From contig NZ_PJAU01000056.1 in the NCBI RefSeq assembly GCF_002836255.1, forward strand, positions 62,001 to 126,000: DNA of 64,000 nt. The letters are read 5' to 3'. The notes beneath the pieces were generated by a model that searched no databases, was not told the DNA's origin, and saw only the letters and a program-made list of their open reading frames with translations. How positions within the stretch are numbered: position 1 is the first letter of the stretch; each line of letters opens with the position of its first letter. Source of the stretch: Colwellia sp. 75C3. GTDB lineage: Bacteria > Pseudomonadota > Gammaproteobacteria > Enterobacterales > Alteromonadaceae. Positions 56,744-64,000 of the stretch are shown here, piece after piece. A program made the position numbers and the translations under genes.

Positions 56744-59164
56744 ATGAAAATACAAATGTTATCTGCAGTACTTGGCCTTAGCGTACTCACAAGTCATGCT
56801 AATGTCGTGATCACTGAATATGTTGAAGGTGGAGGCAGCAATAAAGCCATTGAAATTTCCAACCTGGGCACAGCAGACGTCGACTTAGCCGCTGGCGGTT
56901 ATAAACTCGATCTTTTTACTAATGGTAAAACAGAAAGTACTAACGGAATTTTGCTTCAAGGTTTATTAATACCTAACTCCAGCATTGTTGTTTATAACAA
57001 AGATGCGACGGACGCATTTAAGCTGTCAGCACCTCAAGGTCTTGCTGATGCGAGTGCTACTTATTTCAATGGCGATGATGCCATAGTACTTTCAAATGCT
57101 GATGGCGTTATTGATAGTTTTGGTCAATTAGGTACAGATCCCGGCAGTAACTGGGGTGATGTTGATTTTTCAACTAAAGATCATACCCTACGTCGCAAAG
57201 TATCTATTACTCAAGGCGATATAACGACAGACGATGCTTTTGACCCGTCTACTGAATGGACTGCCTTTGCTAAAGACACGGCTGATGGCTTAGGCTGTAC
57301 TGGCGAGATAGCCTGTGATGGTTCACAACCATTACCGTCTGTGGGTGCTGCAATAGGTGATTCTACCGATAGTGAAGACATAGTAATAATCACTGAATAT
57401 GTCGAAGGAGGTGGCAGCAATAAAGCCATTGAAATTTCTAACCTAGGCACAGCAGACGTCGACTTAGCCGCCAGAGGATATAAACTCGATCTTTTTACTA
57501 ATGGTAAAACAGAAAGTACTAATGGAATTTTATTACAAGGTTTATTAATTCCTAACTCCAGCATTGTTGTTTATAACAAAGATGCGACAGATGCATTTAA
57601 GCTGTCAGCACCTCAAGGTCTTGCTGATGCGAGTGCTACTTATTTCAATGGCGATGATGCCATAATACTTTCAAATGCTGATGGCGTTATTGATAGCTTT
57701 GGACAATTAGGTACAGATCCTGGTAGTAACTGGGGTGACGCTGATTTTGCTACTAATGATCATACCCTACGTCGCAAAGTATCGATTACTCAAGGAGATA
57801 TAACAACGGATGATGCTTTTGACCCGTCAACTGAATGGTCGGCCTTTGCTAAAGACACTGCAGATGGTTTAGGTTGCACTGGCGAAATCGCTTGTGATGG
57901 TTCACAGCCACTACCTACTGCCGGTACCTTAATCGCTGACAGCTCTACGCCTGTTGAAGGAATTTGTACAAACTGTCCTGATCTAACAAAAATTGCTGAC
58001 CGTGCTACTTATGTAGAAGCCAGTTATTACGCTAATGCAAATGCCGCTGAAGCGAATGCTTTACGTGCCGCAATCACGACAGACATCAGTGCAGTGCATA
58101 AGCAACTGAGTTATTCAGAGGTATGGACAGCGTTAACTTATACCGATGAAGACCCTGCTAATAGTAACAATATAATTTTACTCTACACAGGGCGATCTAT
58201 TGCTAAAGCAGACAACGGTAGTGGTTCAGCTTCAAGTAATCAAGATTTCTGGAATCGCGAACATACTTGGGCAAAATCTCATGGTTTTCCAGAGACTAGT
58301 CAGTTAGGTTATACCGATATTCATCATTTACGCCCTACTGATGTTTCTATGAACAGTGACCGTGGCAATCGTGATTTTGATATCGGGGGTACACCTAACG
58401 ATGAAGCACCTGAAAATATGAGCACAACAGATACTTGGGAACCAAGAGACAACGTTAAAGGTGATGTTGCCCGTATGATGTTTTATATGGATGTACGTTA
58501 CGATGCAGGTACAGAAAGCACCATGCCCGATTTAATACTCGTTGATAGTGTTGGTACAGCGACTAGTACTTTAAGTGATGGCACTGGTAAGCTAGGTAAA
58601 TTGTGTACATTATTTGATTGGCATTCTCAAGATCCTGTTGATACCGTTGAAACAAACCGTAACCACAACATCTATGAATATCAAGGAAACCGTAACCCTT
58701 TTATCGATCACCCAGAATGGGTTGATAGCCTTTATGCCTCAGCTTGTGGTGGAAGTACTGGAACTGACGGTGGTGGTACTGACAATGGTGATGCTAACGT
58801 AGCGCCAACAGTTTCCGCCGGTGATGAACAATCAGTAGCCTCTGCTGGCAACGTTACGCTAACCGCAACTGCTACAGATAGTGATGGCAGTATTGTTAGT
58901 TATGCTTGGACACAAATAAGTGGTAAAACGGCAACTATTACTAATGCTGATAGCGCTACTGTAACTTTTGTAGTACCAAAAGTAGGTAAAGATGAAAGCT
59001 TAGTTTTTAGCGTTACCGTAACTGATGACCTAGGTAAAACGAGTACAGCCCCTGTTACTATAAATGTGGCCGCTGAAGTGATAGAGACTGAATCTAGTGG
59101 TGGTACTTTTTACTTTCTACTTGCTGGACTTACCTTACTAACAGTAAGAAGATTTAAAAGGTAG
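56744..59164 (+). CDS. Secreted LTD-endonuclease I-type nuclease with GlyGly-CTERM
   Basis: An 806-residue protein. Order: signal peptide (to about 19), two lamin-tail-like domains (about 23-210 and 216-405) nearly identical to each other, an endonuclease I domain (about 420-665, 'WNREHTWAKSHG' near 504 and 'DIHHLRPTD'), a PKD/REJ-like domain (about 690-780), and a C-terminal 'GGTFYFLLAGLTLLTVRRF' that is a GlyGly-CTERM sorting signal. It resembles ExeM-type extracellular nucleases, which degrade DNA outside the cell. The tail predicts processing by a rhombosortase, with type II secretion. It is 80 bp after the phosphatase fusion and ends at a strong terminator. Confidence 0.87.
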   Translation: MKIQMLSAVLGLSVLTSHANVVITEYVEGGGSNKAIEISNLGTADVDLAAGGYKLDLFTNGKTESTNGILLQGLLIPNSSIVVYNKDATDAFKLSAPQGLADASATYFNGDDAIVLSNADGVIDSFGQLGTDPGSNWGDVDFSTKDHTLRRKVSITQGDITTDDAFDPSTEWTAFAKDTADGLGCTGEIACDGSQPLPSVGAAIGDSTDSEDIVIITEYVEGGGSNKAIEISNLGTADVDLAARGYKLDLFTNGKTESTNGILLQGLLIPNSSIVVYNKDATDAFKLSAPQGLADASATYFNGDDAIILSNADGVIDSFGQLGTDPGSNWGDADFATNDHTLRRKVSITQGDITTDDAFDPSTEWSAFAKDTADGLGCTGEIACDGSQPLPTAGTLIADSSTPVEGICTNCPDLTKIADRATYVEASYYANANAAEANALRAAITTDISAVHKQLSYSEVWTALTYTDEDPANSNNIILLYTGRSIAKADNGSGSASSNQDFWNREHTWAKSHGFPETSQLGYTDIHHLRPTDVSMNSDRGNRDFDIGGTPNDEAPENMSTTDTWEPRDNVKGDVARMMFYMDVRYDAGTESTMPDLILVDSVGTATSTLSDGTGKLGKLCTLFDWHSQDPVDTVETNRNHNIYEYQGNRNPFIDHPEWVDSLYASACGGSTGTDGGGTDNGDANVAPTVSAGDEQSVASAGNVTLTATATDSDGSIVSYAWTQISGKTATITNADSATVTFVVPKVGKDESLVFSVTVTDDLGKTSTAPVTINVAAEVIETESSGGTFYFLLAGLTLLTVRRFKR
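56810..57920 (+). repeat. Tandem duplication of the LTD-coding segment (579-bp period)
   Basis: The segment 56810-57341 recurs at 57389-57920, an offset of 579 bp, or 193 codons. The DNA is so alike, including third positions, that the copy must be recent or kept alike by conversion. It encodes two lamin-tail domains in a row. Confidence 0.95.
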
Positions 59165-59199
59165 TTGAATTTAATTTAAACGACTCCAATTTACTTTAG

Positions 59200-59242
59200 T
59201 GAAGCAAGTTGCATTTATTCAATGCCACTTGCTTCATTTTTT
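59200..59242 (+). terminator. Terminator after the LTD-nuclease gene
   Basis: TGAAGCAAGTTGCAT pairs with ATGCCACTTGCTTCA (one mismatch) across a 7-nt loop, followed by six T. Confidence 0.93.
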
Positions 59243-59347
59243 ATAACCATACACCTCCTTGTTATCTCAAAATATCCTCTCCACCTTTACTTCGACAACA
59301 ACAACTATACTTACATGAGTAAATATCCCTAAAAGGTAATTATTTCG

Positions 59348-60085
59348 ATGCACTTTATTGTTTACTCTATCATTTCATACTTGTTGTTTTTATCACTAGC
59401 AAGCTATGGAGAAACCCTAAGTGTAATGCTTTACGATACCAATAATCCGCCCTACTCGTTTAAAAAAGAGGGTAAGCGACAAGGCATTTTTATTGATATT
59501 TTTCAACATTTAGAAATAATCAGCCCCTATAAATTCATATTAATTGATTATCCTTTTGCTAGAGCGCAGCACGAGTTTTTCCTAGGAAATGTTGATATAG
59601 AGCCCGGTATTTTCCATGGCTGGCGCATTAATGAAAAAGTATATGGTCAATACTCGATTACTTTTGCCAAAGCTGAAGATGTCATAGTGTTTCGAAAAGG
59701 TATGGCTTTCAGTGTACAAACACCCAAAAATTTATTTGGAAAAATTGTTGGTACCGTTAGAGGTTATACGTACGGTGAATATGATCACCCAGAAGTACTT
59801 CGTCAAGATAACAAAGATGAAGGTCTTATTTTAAAACAGTTACTTTATCAACGCTTTGACCAAATTTTCATTGATAAACGCGTAATCAAATATTATATGC
59901 TTAAAGATAAAACTTATCGCCAGTTAGAAATCGGCAATACGCTTTTATCAGTAGACGTTGCGCTTAGGGTCCACCCAAAAAAAGTGCATGTTTTACCTGC
60001 ATTAAACGCAGCTCTACAACAAATGTTAACTACTGGAAAAATCAAAGCAATTTATCAAAAATACCAATTAGCTGCCACGAAATAA
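59348..60085 (+). CDS. Periplasmic solute-binding protein (family 3-like)
   Basis: A 245-residue exported protein with a signal peptide to about residue 21 ('YLLFLSLASYG'). The body has 'LYDTNNPPYSFKKEGKRQGI' and 'IEPGIFHGWR', typical of SBP family 3 (amino-acid-binding) proteins. No ABC permease or ATPase is next to it, so it may be an orphan or act as a sensor partner. It lies in the nuclease locus but has no operator copy directly upstream. Ligand unknown. Confidence 0.75.
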   Translation: MHFIVYSIISYLLFLSLASYGETLSVMLYDTNNPPYSFKKEGKRQGIFIDIFQHLEIISPYKFILIDYPFARAQHEFFLGNVDIEPGIFHGWRINEKVYGQYSITFAKAEDVIVFRKGMAFSVQTPKNLFGKIVGTVRGYTYGEYDHPEVLRQDNKDEGLILKQLLYQRFDQIFIDKRVIKYYMLKDKTYRQLEIGNTLLSVDVALRVHPKKVHVLPALNAALQQMLTTGKIKAIYQKYQLAATK

Positions 60086-60315
60086 TAGCGGTCCTCACAT
60101 TAATAATTTAATTTTCATAGTAGCTAAATGAATAAGAAGAACCTCAGTGAAGTAACGGTAAAACGTTCCGTTTGTCGGTAAAGGCCTTTGATTGGCAAAG
60201 GAAGTGGCTTTTATTTCGATAAAAAAATTAACTGACGCTATAAAGAGAAGCGAACAGCTAACAGTTAATGGTTTCAGTGTTTGTTCCGAACCAATGAAGA
60301 TATTTGTCGATAGAC

Positions 60316-60682
60316 TTAACTTATAACGTTAACTTGTTTTAACGACGTTACTGTTAACTGTGTTTGATAATAATATTTTTTAGTGCTTTTACCGTTCGCA
60401 ATGAAATATATCTTCACACGTTTAACCTCCCCTGTAACGCCAATAGTTTTGTCAATAAACAACACCATTGTTAACCCCTGATGCTTTTATGACAAATTGA
60501 AATGTGCCTTTCACTCCTTGTGGCGCTATTGCTTCCGTCTGGGCAATTAAGTTCATCGTACTCGTTACTGATACATTAGTTGCGTATTTATATGATGAAC
60601 TACAAGCGCTAACACTGATATTAAAGGCTTCAAATTGACGACATCCCTGTTTTATATGGCTAACAAAAAGTTTCGACTTCCT
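60316..60682 (-). pseudogene. Frameshifted remnant of an unknown protein gene
   Basis: Two overlapping minus-strand frames look like one broken gene. The first (60682 down to the stop at 60452) reads 'QFEAFNISVSACSSSYKYAT' and 'GTFQFVIKASGVNNGVVY'; the second (ATG at 60468, stop at 60316) continues with 'FIDKTIGVTGEVKRVKIYFI' and ends 'SLKQVNVIS'. A shift of one base near 60460 would join them. The first has no start codon. The family is not recognised; beta-rich, secreted-looking. The rest of 60086-60753 holds nothing I can support. Confidence 0.35.
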
Positions 60683-60753
60683 TTACGTTATAAAGATAAA
60701 CTAGTGAAGCTGATAACCAGCTCCACTAGCGTGTACAAAATGTGTGGAAATAA

Positions 60754-61458
60754 CTAAACAATACTTTCAAGTGTCATTTCTATCATTTCACCAAACTTTA
60801 ATTGGCGATCTTCTGCAGACATTTTTTCACCTGATTTGATATGATCACTTACCGTAAGTAAACAAAGTGCTTTTTTTCCTAGTTCAGCAGCTACGCCATA
60901 AAGTCCAGCAGCTTCCATTTCTACAGCAAGAATTCCATATTTTTCAAGTTTTTCAAAGACCTCAAATTCTGGTACATAAAATAAATCAGCCGAAAAAACA
61001 TTGCCTACTTTAGGTGTTTTTCCTAATCGTTTCGCGGTAGTAACAACTTTTTCCAATAATTCATAATTTGCTATAGCAGCAAAATCGAAATTGTTAAGTC
61101 GTTGGCGATTTACGTTAGAGTCTGTGCTTGCTCCCATCGCAATAACAATATCTTCTAACTGTATATCATCACGAATTGAACCACAGCTACCTACACGAAT
61201 AATATTCTCAACGCCGTAATCTCGATATAACTCTGTAGCATAAATCGACATAGAAGGTATGCCCATGCCCGAGCCCATTACTGAGATACGTTTTCCTTTG
61301 TATTCTCCTGTATAGCCAAACATATTTCTAACCGCTGTGACTTGCTTTACATTGGTTAGATAGTTTTCAGCGATAAATTGCGCCCGTAAAGGATCGCCAG
61401 GCATGATAACTGTTTCGGCAAAATCACCTGCATGAGCGGATATATGTGCTGTTGGCAT
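60754..61458 (-). CDS. deoD: Purine nucleoside phosphorylase DeoD
   Basis: A 234-residue hexameric-type phosphorylase (E. coli 239) that splits purine (deoxy)nucleosides with phosphate. '[15 protein letters not shown]' (phosphate loop), '[18 protein letters not shown]', 'RVGSCGS' and '[11 protein letters not shown]' are typical, and 'TVSDHI' has the catalytic Asp. It stands apart from cdd-deoA-deoB by about 14 kb but shares the operator motif. Confidence 0.97.
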   Translation of the reverse strand: MPTAHISAHAGDFAETVIMPGDPLRAQFIAENYLTNVKQVTAVRNMFGYTGEYKGKRISVMGSGMGIPSMSIYATELYRDYGVENIIRVGSCGSIRDDIQLEDIVIAMGASTDSNVNRQRLNNFDFAAIANYELLEKVVTTAKRLGKTPKVGNVFSADLFYVPEFEVFEKLEKYGILAVEMEAAGLYGVAAELGKKALCLLTVSDHIKSGEKMSAEDRQLKFGEMIEMTLESIV

Positions 61459-61542
61459 AAGAATGTCCTAATCGTTAATATATTATTTAACTACATTTAC
61501 ATAATAGTTAGTTATTTAGTAGAACTACATAATAGTAAATAC

Positions 61543-61558
61543 CTGACCATACAGTCAA
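61543..61558 (-). promoter_or_regulatory. Palindromic operator copy 6 (deoD upstream)
   Basis: CTGACCATACAGTCAA, core TGAC-N6-GTCA, 85 bp before the deoD start. Confidence 0.65.
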
Positions 61559-61633
61559 GTTTAATGGTAATAAAAATACTGAGCACGTTATAAAAATAAA
61601 CTTCAATAGTTCGCAACGTTTTAGCATCTATCA

Positions 61634-61670
61634 ATAAAAAAGGTATTTAATCCTTAAGACTAAATACCTT
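61634..61670 (-). terminator. Terminator of the endonuclease I-like gene
   Basis: AAGGTATTTA pairs with TAAATACCTT across an 11-nt loop; on the minus strand the stem is followed by TTTTT. It lies about 40 bp past the stop codon at 61711. Confidence 0.87.
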
Positions 61671-61710
61671 ATTATTATGTGTTTATATCTTTTTATGAAC
61701 TAACTGTTTA

Positions 61711-63342
61711 TTAGTTCCCCCAAATATTGTCAATATACTCAGGATGGTCAACAAAAGGGTTACGATTTCCTTGATGGCCAAATGCAGCCTCATTACGATC
61801 TATTTCTTTTTGGCTAACGGGATCGTTAGCATGCCAACGTATCAACATTTCCAATTGCCATAATTCAAACACTTGATTACTACTACCATCTAAAATAGCA
61901 TCACCATAAACTGAATTATTCTGCCAACTGCTAATAACATTTTCATAACGAGTCGCCATATAAAAGTACGCTCGCGCTAAATCACCTTTAAATTCATCAA
62001 TAGGTTCAAAAACAGTACCGTTATAACCTAGAGTACTCGTTGATGAGCCTAATTTACTATTATTTGTTGAGGTAAAAGAAGCAGTTGCCACCTCTCCATA
62101 GGGGAAACCACTACGTTTTGAGTTGACATAGCCATCGGTTGCATAAATGTGATGCACATCAGAGTTCATCGGTTCTACTTTGCCACCAAACCAGCTCTTA
62201 GGGAAAGTATGCTCTCTATTGTAACACCCACCTTCGCCACTATAATTACCACATTGATCGCTTACTTTAGTATAAGTATAATTGTCAGCTGAAACAGGAT
62301 TTTCAGAATAAATATCTAAAATTGAACCATCTTTTTCAAAATAAACATCGAGTGAATGATTTTCATAAAATGTCCATAGCGCAGAATAACCTTGACCTGA
62401 ATGGCCATTGATTAAGTTATGTAATTCTGTTTTTAAAGAATAGCCCACTTGAGAAGTTATCGTATCGTAATACGTGCCCGTGTAGGTACCTGAGCCACCT
62501 CCTCCACCGCCAGAGTTTCCTAGTGTAAAGCTTTTAGTTTCAGTACTAGCAAAGCTGCCACCTGAAATTAGCGTTGTACCAGCCAAAGATAAATCATAAG
62601 ATCCATTGCCAAAATTGCAACAAATCCCATCACCATAGCTGTCATTAATGGTGAAGGAATAATCGCCATCAGCTAAACAAAAATTTTCATTATAATTGGA
62701 AGAATTATCATAACTGCCACCACTGGCCACTTCTTGATTACTTGCATTTATTAACGTCCAACTGGTTTCATAACCGTAGTTGTCGGTAGCTAAACTAAAC
62801 GCAACATCATTACTGCTGCAACTTCCGTCTCCCGTTCCATCGTTTGATGCTTGGGTCGGCTGAAAATAATCAACATAAACAATTTCAGTGCCATCAAAGC
62901 CCGGCGTATCATAAAAACGCAAACCAACCGCAATGTCTGTCGTCGCACTTGCAACATAACTATGAGTAACTTGCTGCCATTGATTAATTAAGCTTTCATT
63001 AGAGTAGCCTTGGTAACCATCAACATATAAACGCGCTTTAACACCACCTTCCGTATGATATATCCCTACAGAAAAATCATAACTTTGTCCTGCGACAACA
63101 CTAACCATTTGCCTGAAGTCAGTTGAACCTTGAGTACCTGTATTCACTGTAATGGCAGCAGAGCTAGAGCCTTCTTGCGTTAAATTCGCATTTGGATTAA
63201 TACTTATGCCCGAATCAATTGTAGTCCAGCCCGTAGGTAATCCCTCAGACCATGTTTCAAAACTTCCATTAGTAACCTCTGCTGTTGCATAACTACTAAC
63301 AACACCTAGTATTAAAGCAGCAATATTATTTTTATAATTCAT
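61711..63342 (-). CDS. Secreted endonuclease I-type nuclease with N-terminal binding domains
   Basis: A 543-residue exported protein (signal peptide to about residue 21, 'VVSSYATA'). An N-terminal jelly-roll-like domain (about 22-160, 'NGSFETWSEGLPTGW') is followed by a Gly/Asp-rich region ('DSYGDGICCNFGNGSYDLSL', like calcium- or carbohydrate-binding modules) and a poly-Gly linker near 278-285. Endonuclease I is C-terminal (about 290-543; 'YNREHTFPKSWFGG' near 374, 'DVHHIYATDG'). It should cut DNA outside the cell. An operator copy is upstream, and deoD lies downstream. Confidence 0.87.
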   Translation of the reverse strand: MNYKNNIAALILGVVSSYATAEVTNGSFETWSEGLPTGWTTIDSGISINPNANLTQEGSSSAAITVNTGTQGSTDFRQMVSVVAGQSYDFSVGIYHTEGGVKARLYVDGYQGYSNESLINQWQQVTHSYVASATTDIAVGLRFYDTPGFDGTEIVYVDYFQPTQASNDGTGDGSCSSNDVAFSLATDNYGYETSWTLINASNQEVASGGSYDNSSNYNENFCLADGDYSFTINDSYGDGICCNFGNGSYDLSLAGTTLISGGSFASTETKSFTLGNSGGGGGGSGTYTGTYYDTITSQVGYSLKTELHNLINGHSGQGYSALWTFYENHSLDVYFEKDGSILDIYSENPVSADNYTYTKVSDQCGNYSGEGGCYNREHTFPKSWFGGKVEPMNSDVHHIYATDGYVNSKRSGFPYGEVATASFTSTNNSKLGSSTSTLGYNGTVFEPIDEFKGDLARAYFYMATRYENVISSWQNNSVYGDAILDGSSNQVFELWQLEMLIRWHANDPVSQKEIDRNEAAFGHQGNRNPFVDHPEYIDNIWGN

Positions 63343-63479
63343 TTATTGATCTCACTTTTATTGAATAATGATTACACCTCCTTATGTTCCTCTTGGCCTT
63401 GTAGGTTGTCTTATTCATAAATCGAATAAAGTTCATACAGAGCCAGTACAAAATCAGTACAGGTACAACCTAATTAAAA

Positions 63480-63495
63480 CTGACCACATAGTCAA
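63480..63495 (-). promoter_or_regulatory. Palindromic operator copy 7 (endonuclease I-like gene upstream)
   Basis: CTGACCACATAGTCAA, core TGAC-N6-GTCA, 138 bp before the start of the endonuclease I-like gene and 98 bp after the end of the transketolase gene. Confidence 0.65.
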
Positions 63496-63593
63496 CTAGT
63501 AAGTAACAAAAAAATAACATATTGCCTATTCGTTTTAAGCCAAGCGCTGCAAGTTTTAAGTTACAGCGCTAGGCAATAAAACAACGGCTACAT

Positions 63594-64000
63594 TTATAAT
63601 AATTTAGCCGTATTAACGACATTTTCAACGGTAAAACCAAAGTACTCTAGTAACACTTTACCCGGTGCAGATTCACCAAATCGGCTGATACCGACAACAG
63701 CACCACGTAAACCAACATATTTCCGCCAAAAATCAGCATGGCCCGTTTCAATGGCTATACGTTTAGTGACTATTGATGGTAAAACGTCTTCTTTATAATC
63801 ATCACTCTGAGCATCAAATACAGTGGTTGATGGCATAGAAACTACCCTGACTTTTTGTCCTTGTGCCGAGAGTACTTTGGCAGAGTCTAAGGCCAACTGC
63901 ACTTCAGAGCCCGTGGCAATTAAGATCAACTCAGGTGTACCTTCACAGGTCGTCAGTATATAAGCTCCATTTTCAATGTTAGCCACTTGTACTTGGTTTC
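63594..64000 (-). CDS. Transketolase, C-terminal part (cut by window end)
   Basis: The frame runs off the right edge, so only the last 135 residues are seen. '[20 protein letters not shown]', '[19 protein letters not shown]', '[15 protein letters not shown]' and '[20 protein letters not shown]' are those of the transketolase C-terminal domain. Transketolase moves two-carbon units between pentose and hexose phosphates. The frame continues in without a stop above 63986. Gene neighbours suggest a copy devoted to pentoses from nucleosides; there may be other transketolase genes. Confidence 0.9.
   Translation of the reverse strand, partial: NQVQVANIENGAYILTTCEGTPELILIATGSEVQLALDSAKVLSAQGQKVRVVSMPSTTVFDAQSDDYKEDVLPSIVTKRIAIETGHADFWRKYVGLRGAVVGISRFGESAPGKVLLEYFGFTVENVVNTAKLL

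Noticed and set aside
1-64000. CRISPR arrays, prophage, integrons or complete insertion sequences
   Set aside because: No direct repeat array, integrase, phage structural gene or transposase was recognised.

Overview
The window reads as chromosome from a marine, probably cold-adapted gammaproteobacterium of the order Alteromonadales, most like Colwellia. This rests on the AT-rich base composition, the family-level look of the proteins, and the conserved order gcvR-bcp-perM-(tusA-like)-bepA-arsC-hda-purM-purN, which follows E. coli with insertions. No rRNA, recognisable tRNA, CRISPR array, complete insertion sequence or prophage was seen. Most of the window is dense, intact core chromosome. 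Species identity is an inference.

Region 1 (1-16.3 kb) holds housekeeping genes: the GcvR regulator, a Bcp peroxiredoxin without the usual resolving cysteine, methylglyoxal synthase, PerM, a TusA-like protein, BepA protease, an ArsC-like reductase, the replication regulator Hda, PurM and PurN, and several DUF proteins (2066, 2069, 3108, 885). It also holds a SulA-type SOS division inhibitor under a near-perfect LexA box and a large unknown lipoprotein with a zinc-protease motif.

Region 2 (16.5-27 kb) holds YgiQ, a CheY/CheC/hybrid-kinase signalling operon, small secreted proteins, a MITE-like 271-bp repeat, the ABC-F protein YbiT (which appears to start at an AUC codon) and RlmJ.

Region 3 (27-39 kb) is rich in signalling and membrane genes. 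A SLOG-domain protein with four membrane segments is divergent from a voltage-gated K+ channel. Next comes a four-gene operon: Amt ammonium transporter, dCACHE hybrid kinase, CheY-like regulator, and a REC-DUF4062 protein. A membrane-anchored FMN glutamate-synthase-like protein lies upstream of it.

Region 4 (39-64 kb) starts with a DEAD-box helicase and GltX, then becomes what looks like a locus for using extracellular DNA and nucleosides. It contains cdd-deoA-deoB, nupC-tal-pgi, a nuclease/alkaline phosphatase fusion, two secreted endonuclease I-type proteins, a solute-binding protein, deoD and the end of a transketolase gene. Seven copies of a 16-18 bp palindrome, core TGAC-N6-GTCA, lie only in the promoter regions of these genes (plus a divergent YgjV-like gene). 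This points to a shared regulon whose repressor is not in the window. In this model secreted nucleases cut DNA, the fusion enzyme releases nucleosides and phosphate, NupC imports nucleosides, Cdd/DeoA/DeoD/DeoB make pentose phosphates, and transketolase, transaldolase and Pgi feed them into central metabolism.
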